This document shows, one piece after another, positions 1 through 17,785 of a stretch of 64,000 nucleotides of DNA. Source of the DNA: Leptoclinus maculatus (Eukaryota; Chordata; Actinopteri; Perciformes; Stichaeidae); assembly GCA_032191485.1 (NCBI GenBank), contig JAVDOI010000138.1, positions 1-64,000 on the forward strand. The letters run 5' to 3'. The notes beneath the pieces were generated by a model. That model did no database searches, was not told the origin of the DNA, and saw nothing but the letters and a program-made list of their open reading frames with translations. Made by a program: the position numbers and the translations under genes. The first letter of the stretch is position 1, and each line of letters opens with the position of its first letter.

Positions 1-780
1 CTCTCCTCTCCCTGTAGGTCAGTAGGTCCTAGTGTCTCCCTCCTCTCCTCTCTCTCCTTCCTCTCCTCTCCTCTCCTCTCCTACTTCCTCTCCTCTGTCA
101 GATCACCTCTCCTGTCTCGCTCCTCCCTGTAGTTCAGTCCTAGTTGTGCCTCCCCTTCCTCTCCTCCTCTCTCTCCTCTCTCCTCTCCTCTCCTCTCCCT
201 GTAGTTCAGTAGTCCTAGTGTGTCCTCGCTCGCTCTCATCTCCTCTCCTCTCCTCCTCCTCTCCTCTCCTCTCCTCTCCCTGTAGTTCAGTCCTAGTGTG
301 TCCTCTCCTCTCCTCTCCTCTCCTCTCTCCCTCGTCTCTCTCTCTCCTCTCCTCTCCCTGTAGTTCAGTCCTAGGTGTCCTCTGGTCTCTCTCCGTCTCT
401 CACCTCTCTCTCCTCTCTCCTGTAGTCGTCCTCGGGTCCTCTCTCTCTCTCTCCTCTCTCTCCTCTCTCTCACTCTCTCCTCTCCTCCTGTAGTTCAGTC
501 CTAGTGTGTCTCCCCTCCCCTCCCCTCTCCTCTCCTCTCCTCTCCTTCTCCTCTCTCTCCTCTCCCTCGTCCTCTCCTGTAGTTCATAGTGTCTCCTCTC
601 CCTCTCCCCTCCTCTCCTCTCCTCTCCTCTCCCTGTAGTTCATAGTGTCTCCTCTCCTCTCCCCTCCTCTCCTCTCCTCTCCTCTCCTCTCCCTGTAGTT
701 CCTAGTGTCTCCTCTCCTCTCCTCTCCTTCCTCTCCTCTCCTCTCCTCTCCTCTCCCCTGTAGTTCCTAGTGTCTCCTCT
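1..780. repeat. CT-rich tandem array
   Basis: The stretch is almost pure C/T on the plus strand. Short CCTCT-type runs are interrupted at fairly regular intervals by a conserved spacer reading CTGTAGTTCAGTCCTAG or a shortened form (for example near 128, 200, 280, 359, 490, 581, 634, 693 and 759). This makes a degenerate compound minisatellite with spacing of roughly 60-80 bases. Open frames on both strands here are low-complexity Ser/Leu/Pro or Arg/Glu and are not genes. It would lie in the intron downstream of the SH3 exon at 1125-1317. Confidence 0.9.
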
Positions 781-1124
781 CTTCTTGTCCACATGACTGT
801 TGGTCTCAGATGAATCCATCATGACGTCATAGTTTTCTCCATCATGTTAAAGTGAACTCTTTATTAGAGGGAGATTATGATGAGAACATGAAGAATAAAA
901 TGTTTTATGAAATATCATGATTGTTTTTTTCTAAAGGAAGAGTTTGTCACATGTGATGTGTTCAAGGACCGTCAGTTTTTACAGCTTCTGGTTGTAATAA
1001 ACACTTTGTTTTGGAAAATTGTATAAACACACACACACACGTTGCAGAGAGGCTGATTTAAAACGTGTAGTTTAAGTGAACCGTCGGACCAGGACAGGAC
1101 CCAGGGACCAGGACCAGGACCTAC
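781..1124. other. intronic sequence, no gene seen
   Basis: Unique A/T-rich sequence lies between the CT array and the SH3 exon, with a short CA run near 1027-1040 and a small GGACCA repeat at 1086-1120 beside the splice donor. No exon could be supported. Confidence 0.5.
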
Positions 1125-1317
1125 CTGCGTGGTCTCGTTGACCGCCGGGCAGCCAGCCGATCTCCGACGGTCGTTCTTCGGCTCCGTTCCCACAGCCGAG
1201 GGCCACCAGCGCTCCTCTACTGACCAGCAGCATGTCTCCCACGTGCAGGTCGATGTCCTCCTCTCGCTCCTTCTTGTAGTCGTACAGAGCTCGGTACTGG
1301 AAGCCCTCAGAGCTCAT
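1125..1317 (-). CDS. pik3r1: PI3K p85 regulatory subunit, N-terminal SH3 exon (partial, frameshifted)
   Basis: This is the first coding exon of a class IA phosphoinositide 3-kinase regulatory subunit, the p85 adaptor that binds and restrains p110 at receptor tyrosine kinases. The predicted start MSSEGFQYRALYDYKKER and the following EEDIDLHVGDML are close to the p85-alpha SH3 domain; the later VSRGALVALG is more p85-beta-like, so the paralogue is not settled. The exon ends at CAG followed by gtaggt (donor at 1123-1124). The expected continuation GWLPG-VNETTQ is present only if one G in the GGCGG at about 1153-1157 is skipped; as written the frame reads GWLPGGQRDHAG and leaves the SH3 consensus. 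The exon is 193 nt, one more than a multiple of three. The rest of the gene must lie beyond the left edge. A likely non-coding first exon and promoter are at 2470-2700. The extra base could be an assembly error, an allele or pseudogenisation. Confidence 0.7.
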
Positions 1318-2469
1318 CGCTGCGTCTCTACGGCTTCTTTTATACGATAACTAGTGAAAAATATTACAGCTCCAGGTATAAAAATACAAGCTTTCAATCC
1401 TGAGTTAATAAAGGGAACGTAGGCTGTCCAGCTGTCTGTCTGTCTCTCCTGTCTCCATGTCTGCTAGAGGCCCCTCATCCCTCCAGCCGACCAATCGGAG
1501 AGCTCCTCCTCGCCGTTCATGAACAGAAGTCTCAGCAGAGGTGGAGGCCACATCTGGGGAGGAGGAGGAGGGTCCACCTGAGAGAGGAAGAGGAGGAGGA
1601 AGAGGAGTTTATATGGCCGGAGAACAACTGCTCCACTGAACTTGTTGTGCAAATGACAAATAAGGAAGATGAACTTCATAAAGACATGATTCATATATTA
1701 GTCTCTCAACAGGAAATGAATCAGCGTCAATGTTAACACCTGATTTATTGAATGTATTGTTGTAATATTTGGATTAGTTCCAGCTCAACAATGGTTGATG
1801 TCTCACGTTTTGTTTTGTGATAATAAACTGATTATATGATAAAACAAGACTTTTTAAACGTGTTATAGGTATCCAATAACTTAAAAACACCATTAATTGA
1901 TCAAATGTTTGATTAATAAATAGTTAATATATTAGTTAGTTGCTGTTTTATATAAAACAGAGAAAATGATCTAATCTGCACATTAGAGAAGCTGGAAACA
2001 GACATTATTGGTTAAAACTGTCATGAAATGAAGTCATAAATAATCACTGGTATACATGAATGATGTATAGATTGAGCCGAAAAGTGCCTAACATAGCCTA
2101 ACATACAACACTATTTATATAAATGTATTAATATAAGTATTTTACAGGTATGGGTGTTTAAAGGGGCTTTCGTTCAGTAAACATGTGTATCAGTTCCTGT
2201 CAGGAATGATGTTAGTTAACAATAATAAATAATATAAAAGAATTTCACACTATAATAATGAAGCCGAACAGATGAGAACAACGTGATTAACGTACAACAC
2301 GATTATATTTTTCATAATATACATATTTTACACCTATAAACAAACATTCACACTAAACACGCTGTTTTTAAAGGGACCTTCGTTTAAGCAGGAAACCGGA
2401 AACGACATACATGCCAGTGTTAGCTTAGCTTAGCTTAGCTTAGTGTCAGTCGCTACTAACGTCTCACCT
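1318..2469. other. probable 5' intron of the p85 gene
   Basis: A/T-rich sequence separates the SH3 exon from the candidate non-coding exon at 2470. At 1578 (minus strand) a strong pyrimidine tract and CAG precede a short open stretch ending near 1464 (residues QMWPPPLLRLLF within it), which could be an alternative exon but resembles nothing I know. Four copies of TTAGC occur at 2420-2441. No other gene is supported. Confidence 0.4.
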
Positions 2470-2700
2470 TTTTTTTTTTTTCACCGATTAAAACTTCCAG
2501 CGGAACAAACAGCGGACGCCATTTTGGATCGAAGAGAAAAAGACACGACGTCCAGGTTTCCCCCAAAACTGCAAAATATTCCAAATATTTTATCGATTAT
2601 TTGACAAAAGAAAGACTCTCGTGCTTCAGCCGTCTGAATCTGTAGCAGGTAGACTGACGTCAAGTTAGCGTCAATATGTTTAACCACTTCCGGTACGGAC
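2470..2700 (-). promoter_or_regulatory. candidate promoter and non-coding first exon (minus)
   Basis: On the minus strand the segment contains an ETS-type core (CCGGAAGTGG near 2684-2693) and a YY1-type AAAATGGCGTCC near 2515-2526. Further on, a purine run ends in AAG followed by gtgaga, which reads as a 5' splice site at about 2469. This is the usual arrangement of a TATA-less housekeeping promoter with a short untranslated first exon, and it fits the p85 gene whose first coding exon lies downstream at 1317. Assignment is by position only. Confidence 0.45.
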
Positions 2701-3183
2701 CTTCACAATAAAACGGGTTTTTATAGTATTAAAATACAAAATAAACGTCAAATGAAGAGTCACTTTGAGTAACCATCTGATCTGTTAAAATTCATATTAA
2801 AATTATAAGAACTGATTTTGCCTTAGTCTACTTTACCAGATATTTAACTTGCTAAAATTATTTATGTAAGACAGTGAGCAGAATTGACAAGTTCCGGATG
2901 GTTTTCAAAATAAAATGCTTCCAGCGAACATGTGTTTGCAACATTAATGCGTGTTTTACAGCAGCAGCGACAAAAATAATGGGTATTATTCAAAGAAAAT
3001 TGTTTTCTTTTTTCTTTTCTTTTAACTTTAACGCGTTAAAACACCACAAACATGGATTTAAGAGATTTAATCCGATGACAGCTGGAAAAAAAAGGAGGCT
3101 GGGCACCGACGTCACATCCGGTGACCTAGATTTGAATGCAGTGCGTGCTGCTGTCAAGACGGGACCATAGCAACAAAAGAGTG

Positions 3184-3280
3184 TGTGTGTGTGTGAGAGA
3201 GGGATGGGGGTGTACTGTATTCATGCTGCCCTCATTTATTCAGGTCTTACACAAGCAGCACAGTGTGTGTGTGTGTGTGT

Positions 3281-3353
<73 letters not shown>
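3184..3353. repeat. TG/CA microsatellite
   Basis: There are two TG runs, a short one at about 3181-3196 and a long one at about 3264-3353 interrupted once by GGTG. The ORFs made of Cys-Val repeats here are artefacts. Confidence 0.95.
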
Positions 3354-3355
<2 letters not shown>

Positions 3356-3450
3356 CATGTGACTGCTGCTGTGGCTTTTTCAGAACACACTGCACATCAC
3401 ATGCAGGACTGCACATCCATCACCAGACAGTTCATTCAAAACATCAAAGC

Positions 3451-3456
3451 TTTATT
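3451..3456 (-). terminator. poly(A) signal for shld3
   Basis: TTTATT on the plus strand gives AATAAA on the minus strand, about 1 kb downstream of the shld3 stop codon. It would make a 3' UTR of roughly 1 kb that includes the palindromic repeat at 3887-4080. Confidence 0.45.
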
Positions 3457-3886
3457 TACATCAAAGAGTGGAGAGAAAATATATTTATATATAAAAATAT
3501 ACAATCATTAAGATCGGTTCTCAAATTCATAAATATACAAAAACAGACTGGTCTTTGGCACAAAGAGACAGAACTGTGTTTGAGGGTTGAACCCCCCCCC
3601 CCCGCCCCCCCATGAAGTAGATTTCTATAAAATATTAATGAAGTTCTGCATTTAGTGATGAGAGGAACAATGTAAAGTGTAAAAAGCAGAACATAGTTTA
3701 GTATGTTGTGAATTTACTCACTTTTATATTCAGTGAATACTGAACGAATGCTGAATTGCTGCTGATCTTCAGATGCTCCATCATGTAAACACCATGTTGT
3801 GGTTTTAAAGGGACAGAACCTGAACCTGAACCTGAGTACTTACGTACTTCTCTATAGTCACAGTTCACAGAAACAAAGAACCAGAA

Positions 3887-4080
3887 ACCAGACTCCATTC
3901 ATAAAACAGTGATTTAAAGCTCTCAGATCACAGGAGCTGCTCTACTGCTGCTCCACCTGTTACTGTTACTGTGTTGAGACTTTAGTGTTTTAAAGACACA
4001 AACACAGTAACAGATGGAGCAGCAGTAGAGCAGCTCCTGTGATCTGAGAGGTAGAATCAGTGTTTTATGTAGTCTGGTGT
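3887..4080. repeat. near-palindromic foldback repeat
   Basis: Two arms of about 80 bases are inverted copies around a short loop (about 3975-4000). Left-arm landmarks ACCAGACTCC, AAAACAGTGATTT, CTCAGATCACAGGAGCTGC and ACCTGTTACTG reappear reverse-complemented as CAGTAACAGATGG, GCAGCTCCTGTGATCTGAG, AATCAGTGTTTTATG and AGTCTGGTG. A single-arm relative occurs at about 49400-49575. The structure suits a miniature foldback transposon or MITE. It would be transcribed as a hairpin if the shld3 3' UTR reaches 3451. Confidence 0.75.
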
Positions 4081-4464
4081 GTTTGTAGAGATCAGATAAC
4101 AGCTTCAGTTTAACATCAGAAACATAAAGAGAACACATTATAAATATAACGTTCACTTAAACTGATATAGATTCTTTTAGGAGTCTAGAATACGTCCACA
4201 GCAGAACATTACTTTGTCTACTGTAGTAATACTCAGACTGTGTAGAAGTACCTCATACAACCACCCTGCTAAACATCGCTACTGTCCCTTTAAGACACAG
4301 TGTCCACTATTCCCCACAGACTGGTCCCAGCGTCCGGCCCGGTCGATCATGTGATCAATAAAAACATCAGGATTCATCTTCTGCAAAGATATGAATGAGT
4401 AGTAGCTGCTCCTCACTGGGACACGGTATCAGGTGAATAATTGAGAGAGCGGCTTGAAGCTCGT

Positions 4465-5981
4465 CTACATGCTGAAGACGTCTCCTCGCCCGTGAACCGA
4501 CAGGTCGATCCCCCCCGACAGCTGCAGCTCCTCCTTCAGGTAACGTCCCACCTGCTCCGAGAGAACCACGTCACAGAACACCCAGATCTCCAGACGCTCA
4601 CGCCGGATGTTGGCGTTACACGGCGGCGGCGGAGGACCGGAGCTCCGGACGCACCGGCTCAGAGAACACCACACCTGTGGGGGGGGGGGGGTTAAACTGT
4701 TTACTTTCATGTATTCTTCATGTAGCTTCGAGTAAAGACTTAGTGATCTCAGTCTGCACAGACAACACGAACACACACGCCAAGGTGAAGTGCTCCTTGA
4801 ACTGAGCTGAAGACACATATTTAAACGAGGTAATGTGCAGATATTTGGTGCAGAATTTGCCTCTTTTTCTTGCAAAATATCCAGAAGCAGTTACTGTGAA
4901 TATACAACTACACACTGGACCTTTGAGACGAGCTTAAAGCAGGAACAGAGAGCAATATCTGTCTATTTATTCCTGTTTTAACATTTCATATTTACACATA
5001 ACATATTATTATTTTAAGCGGGTACTGAGGCCTGTATGGAATCAATTTAAATTAAACTTTAGAGCGGCAGATACAGAATACTTTGTGTAATATTAATGTG
5101 TAATATCAAACTTTTTTGATAGAAGATTAACTTCCTGTGGTTCATATTTACTAAACGAACATCATGCTGTATTGAAGAAGACTTGAAACTAGAGATTGAG
5201 ACCATAAACTCATGTTTACAATGTTTACTGAGGTAATAAATCAAGAGAGAAGTAGAGTCATTTTCTCATAGACTTCTATACAACCAGAGGAGTCGCCCCC
5301 TGGTGGACACTAGAGAGAATGCAGCTTTAACACATGAAGCTCTGGATTACTGGAGGTTGTGTCCTGGTTGTAATAATAATAATAATAATAATAAATAGTA
5401 AACAGCCTCGTAGAGCTGTTATCTGATCCACCGACCTGCTCGATGTCTCTGCCCCCCCCACAGTTGTGCTGACCGATCACCCACTTGGCCCTCTGGTGGA
5501 GGTGCAGCCTGTGGACCGAGACCACGTGACGGAACCGTCTGGACATGGACTCGCTCTGCAGACCTCCTCTCTGAGTGAAGACGCTCCACGAGCGTTTGAG
5601 CGGTGAGTCCGTGACGGAGGAGCCATCTTTGTGTCCGGTGACCTCCGTCTCTGGGAGGAGGTGCTTCGGTGTTTCTGGGACGCAGGCGGCCTCTTCAGGT
5701 TCTGGAGGATTCTCAGGGGGTGGTTGGCGATGAGGACTCTCAGAAACAACAAGAAGACCGTGAACTTCTGGTTCCCGTAGCTGGTTTAAACCAGCCGGGC
5801 CGGTGATGACGGGAGGCGGTCTGGCCGGTCTGATGGGCAGGTGGCGGTCTACAGAGGACCAGGGCCTGAAGACCGGAGGAGTCCTGCAGGGAAAAGACTC
5901 CAGGAGCCTCTCGGTCCTCTCTAACAGGCAGCTGAGACCAGCAGCTGATCCGGGCTGGTAGTGCAGAACCACATCCTCCAT
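4465..5981 (-). CDS. shld3: shieldin complex subunit 3 (two coding exons)
   Basis: SHLD3 links REV7 (MAD2L2) to the rest of shieldin, which acts downstream of 53BP1 to limit end resection and favour end joining at double-strand breaks. Coding exons are 5981-5436 and 4674-4465: donor CAG/gtcggt, acceptor after a long C tract (ccccacag), phase 0. The product is 251 aa; human SHLD3 is 250. Matches: the N-terminus EDVVLHYQPG; the REV7-binding region LPIRPARPPPVI (about residues 48-60); the central KRSWSV motif; RAKWVIGQHNC; and a very characteristic C-terminus with CNANIRRE, IWVFCDVVLSEQVG, and a final run ending in VFSM. A copy of an interspersed repeat (about 5140-5342) and a TAA/TTA microsatellite lie in the intron. 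I recall the human coding region as a single exon, so this intron may be a fish feature. The start ATG matches the family N-terminus. An upstream splice acceptor (tctag at about 6032) suggests a separate 5' UTR exon. Confidence 0.9.
5140..5342 (+). repeat. interspersed repeat family A, copy 1 (shld3 intron)
   Basis: The segment from the ACGAACATCATGCTG region through AACACATGAAGCTC is nearly identical to 53345-53545 (same orientation) and, reverse-complemented, to 18727-18986 and 54741-55018. Shared landmarks include GTCGCCCCCTGGTGGACACT and AGAGAGAAGTAGAGTCA. This copy lacks the 5' part present in the other three. No coding capacity is seen. The likely class is a non-autonomous DNA transposon or SINE. 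Confidence 0.85.
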
Positions 5982-6339
5982 GCAGATCAGAGGACCCTCC
6001 TCTTCCTCCTCAGCATCTTCCTCCTCGGGGTCAGCTAGACATAGAACCCTGGTTACTCTAAAGGTTACAGAACATTTAGTTAAAGGTCACACATTAAGGT
6101 TCTTTATTTACTCCATCTATCACGATAATAACTCCACGATAACGTCTTCTATCGTCACATCACATCCCTCACATCCATCCATATGTTACAGAACATTAAC
6201 ATTCATAGGCTGTCTGTAATTAGACCCACTTACAGTCTTTATGGTGTAATAATATCTATGAAGCGTTATATCTCATTTATTCCTCATGATTCTTCATCAA
6301 ATGTTCAACTCAAGTCTTTTCCCCCAAATCATCCTAATG

Positions 6340-6460
6340 ATATTATAATATATATCTAATACATATATTATTAAATATAATATATATATAATATACATAT
6401 ATTATTAAATATAATATATATATAATATACATATATTATTAAATATAATATATATATTAA
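6340..6460. repeat. AT-rich tandem repeat
   Basis: About three copies of a unit near 40 bases containing ATATATTATTAAATATA are arranged head to tail in the presumed shld3 5' intron. Confidence 0.8.
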
Positions 6461-6769
6461 GTGATACAGTGTCTCATTTTCTTTTATCCATCAAACCTTT
6501 ATTTAAATGGTCTGCTGCCTCAAAGACCTGAGAGTGACTTTAGGACTAATTAAGTCTTTATTTTCCTTTTTTTAGCTCAACTCTTAGTGACGAGAAGCTA
6601 AATTAAAAACATAAAAACAACTGAACCAGCTTTAAAATACAACAAACGGTGTAAAGAGATCAACTTCAAGTGAATCATATCAAACGTAACGTGGAAGCTA
6701 ATGTTTTTAGCTTGTGATGCTAGCGGACGTCTGTCTGTTAGCCGAACAAAGCTAACGAGCTAGCTATAA

Positions 6770-6970
6770 AACATGGCGGCGCAGGTGTGCAACAGGTAAC
6801 GTACAGGTAACAACCTCTCGTACAGTCCAACAACACTCAACACTAACCTTTAAATCTGAGGACTGAGGTCTGTCTGCTTTTTAAAAACAGCCAACAAGGA
6901 GTTAAAGTTCCGGTCTGGCGATGCTAGGCTAACATGCTAGGCTTCCCGGGAGGTCTCGCGAGAGTTGAAC
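6770..6970 (-). promoter_or_regulatory. shld3 promoter region with TCTCGCGAGA element
   Basis: A perfect palindromic TCTCGCGAGA lies at 6954-6963. This motif is known to drive many TATA-less, often bidirectional promoters. A YY1-type ACATGGCGGC lies at 6772-6781. The region is relatively CpG-rich and sits about 1 kb upstream of the shld3 start codon. On the plus strand ATGGCGGCGCAGGTGTGC followed by AACAG/gtaacg could also be a first coding exon of a divergent gene, but no continuation was found. Confidence 0.6.
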
Positions 6971-7019
6971 TGAAGTAACGGACAGACTGACAGCCGTCAC
7001 AGCGCTTTATTTCTCTGTA

Positions 7020-7655
7020 TTTATATCCACATTAAAGACAGATTTTAAGGTTAAATTGATTTGAATTTTTTTTTTCAGCCATAATTAAATGTATATTTAC
7101 TATATTGTTGTGTAACTACAAACCAAACTCCAGCAAAAATGAACAGTGTTCATAAACAATATGTATTAGTCAGTGGTGGAAATATTAAGATAATTTACTT
7201 TAAATAAAAATATTAACACCACACAGTAAAAGTATTACAACTGACTGCTACTATCATATTTTCTATCAGAGTATTATTACTCTGCATGGATTTTACTGTC
7301 GTAGTTGAACTATTAACTTGAAAAGCAGCAAGAAATAAAGTACTTAAGTTCATTACTTTACTATAGTACTAGTATATATTATAGTATTAGTACTAGCTTA
7401 GTTTTTGATTTACAAACAGAACTCTACAAATAAAACAATATGAAAGAAGAATATTTTGCATGAAGCTTCAACTAATGGTTCAAATTGTTTAAATCAAACA
7501 AGGTTTTTAAATGATAAAGAATTGAAGTCTCTTAACTGAAGTCTTTCAGAAGACTTCTAAAGAGAACCCGTGTGTTGTGGTATTAAACCCGATGGCTGAA
7601 GTATTGGAGTACATAAAGACACAGACGCGCTGCAGTAGTTTGTCAATAGGACATT
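7020..7655. other. A/T-rich intergenic sequence with a dispersed CAGTGGTGGAAA-type repeat
   Basis: Around 7171-7390 the sequence resembles a recurrent fish repeat rich in AAGTAC/GTACTT and CTTGAGT-type words. Similar sequence occurs at about 11500-11632, 19590-19690, 40880-41020 and 59930-60280. No gene is seen. Confidence 0.4.
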
Positions 7656-7661
7656 TTTATT
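7656..7661 (-). terminator. candidate distal poly(A) signal for ppp2cb
   Basis: TTTATT on plus gives AATAAA on minus. A second candidate is at 7987-7992. Either gives ppp2cb a 3' UTR of about 0.3-0.65 kb. Confidence 0.35.
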
Positions 7662-8110
7662 TCATACGTCTGTTTGTCTTTTATTCAAATTACAGTAATA
7701 TACTTGCTGAGATGACCACCGGCTACAAACTCACAGCTGTACTACTTCAAGCAAACTTTTGTTTTTCCTGGTTTTTATTTGTCTCTCCTTTTGTTTTTAA
7801 AATTATTCTTGCAACAGAAAAAAAAAAAGAAAAAAGAAAAAAAAGCACATATGCCATGAAGAAGAAGAAAGAGAAGAAGAAGTGTGGTGTGTGTTGGTGA
7901 TGACGTCATCAGGTGGGAGGAGTTAGTCTAAATAAAGAAACATGTTGAAGGATCAGAATATGGCACATTTGGTCCACGTTGGTACTTTTATTATCTCGTT
8001 TTTCAAACATGTAATAAACAAAAAAACAAGAACAAAAAGAAAACAGATCATAGTTGTTTTTCCCCAGAAGCACAGCGTTAATGACAGCATATTGAAAACA
8101 AGTGTGGGGG

Positions 8111-8310
8111 GGGGGGGGGGGTCTTTAGGGTTCTCTCTTTGTTAAAATCTCGGTTCATCGGCCAATCGTTTTGTTTCTATTCTCCTGGTTTACAGTAATA
8201 ATAATAATATTATTATTAATATCTTCTTTCCATCCAAGATGAGAGGGGGGGAGGGGATGGGGGCGGGGCTTCGTGGATGATTGACAGGGATGGCTTTTTG
8301 TTTTGGACAT
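8111..8310 (-). other. ppp2cb 3' UTR
   Basis: Sequence after the TGA stop (8313-8311, minus) includes a C/G-rich stretch and a homopolymer of C on the minus strand at about 8105-8120, with an AAT microsatellite near 8199-8220. It continues to one of the poly(A) candidates further left. Confidence 0.5.
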
Positions 8311-16279
<7,969 letters not shown>

Positions 16280-16680
16280 GACAGCTAGCTGTAGATGCTA
16301 GCTGTGTTAGCTCAAAAAACAAGCTCTCTCAAAGCTAGCTGTGTTAGCCTTTAGCCGTTAGCTTTAGCCGTTAGCTCGTCGTATTGTTCACCCGATCTAG
16401 TCCCGCTAAAATCGGTCGGAATATCAACGATAAGACCTAAATCGTTGATTTCAACGAGCCGTTCAGTAAACCTATATCATGATAAATTACCAACGCTTAA
16501 AAAAAACTAGATTCTATCGGCCGATCAGTCGAAAGGGTCGAATGTCCCCGATGCGACGGACCGGAGCTGTGAGAGGCAGCGGCGTCGCAGCGGTTAGCCG
16601 ATTATGCTAAAAGAGCTAGCTTACAATAACATCCGGGCATTTCAGCAGCGAGGCAGAGTAGTGAGGCGCGCACCAGCGAC
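16280..16680 (-). promoter_or_regulatory. ppp2cb 5' UTR and CpG-rich promoter region
   Basis: Sequence upstream of the ppp2cb ATG has many CpG dinucleotides relative to its surroundings, repeated GCTAGCTGTGTTAGC and GTTAGC words (16290-16400), and GC-rich stretches near 16540-16600 and 16660-16680. No TATA box was seen. No exact start site can be given. Confidence 0.5.
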
Positions 16681-16699
16681 ACCAAGTGGACAAACTGTG

Positions 16700-17210
16700 A
16701 ACTACTGGGGAAATTACTATATTCTTTAAATTATATGAAGATATTATTATTACATTATATGAGTATGAACACGCAAAACTGACAATACAAGTCTGTAAAA
16801 TGTATTAATTAATTTTTAAAAATTGGATTTGAATCACTGATGGTTTGTTTTTCTTAAAAGTTGTAAAATTGAGTTTGTAAACTATTCAGTTCTGGAGTCA
16901 TAAAATATCTATTGTGTGTTTTTAAAGGTAGAATATGAATGTATGTGGTATATGTTTATATGTACTGTACTTTGGGAACAAACTATGTGAACTGTACTAT
17001 ACTGTGTTCAAGTGTTTATAATATTTTGTCTAATAATATATTATGTCTAATAATATTTTGTATCTGGAAACTTTGTTTCAATTTGTGTTACATTTTTGTA
17101 ACATAAACTCCTTTTTAAAAATATGGAAATTTCCTCAAAATAGCAGCTCAGAATATCAACTCCTTCACACAGTCAATAATAATAATCAGTCCACAGTGTT
17201 TACAGAGGCT
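16700..17210. other. A/T-rich intergenic sequence
   Basis: Low-GC sequence separates the ppp2cb promoter from the 3' end of the next minus-strand gene. No ORF or repeat worth naming was seen. Confidence 0.5.
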
Positions 17211-17216
17211 TTTATT
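17211..17216 (-). terminator. poly(A) signal for the 105-aa gene
   Basis: TTTATT on plus (AATAAA on minus) lies about 210 bases beyond the stop codon at 17428. Confidence 0.5.
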
Positions 17217-17427
17217 TTGAAGGGGTTCAGATCAACACACAGCTTTATTAAGGCAACGACACACAAAGGAACACAGAGTTTAAACATCACGAGAACAAAT
17301 AAATCACTTTTTCCTGAAACAATCATTTAATCAGTTAAGAACATAAACGATATAATGGCACAAATATACTGTTCCATATGAAATGAAGTGTGTTAATCAG
17401 CCCACACTGTCCTCTGACTAACTTCAT

Positions 17428-17613
17428 TCAGAATATCGGAGCCGTCTCCAGAGCTTTGACTCGAGCGGCGAACACCAGAACTCTCTTCTCCACCTCGGTG
17501 TTGATGTCGGCCTGAGAGGCTCGAGGGTTCTGATGGAGGAACTCTGAGATGCTCAGGATGCACTCGCTCTGAGGAGACACACACACACTGAATGAGCCAG
17601 GAAATACAAACAC

Positions 17614-17695
<82 letters not shown>

Positions 17696-17741
17696 CAAAA
17701 TATATATATATATATATATATATATTTTGTTATATATATTG

Positions 17742-17785
<44 letters not shown>

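Noticed and set aside
1464..1578. Minus-strand exon-like segment with QMWPPPLLRLLF
   Set aside because: Good acceptor but no donor or family match, and the position suits 5' UTR or intron, so it was not called as coding.
6774..6796. Plus-strand start codon and donor (ATGGCGGCGCAG) as a first coding exon
   Set aside because: No continuing exon was found on plus before ppp2cb, and the sequence doubles as a YY1-type promoter motif, so it is mentioned only with the promoter.
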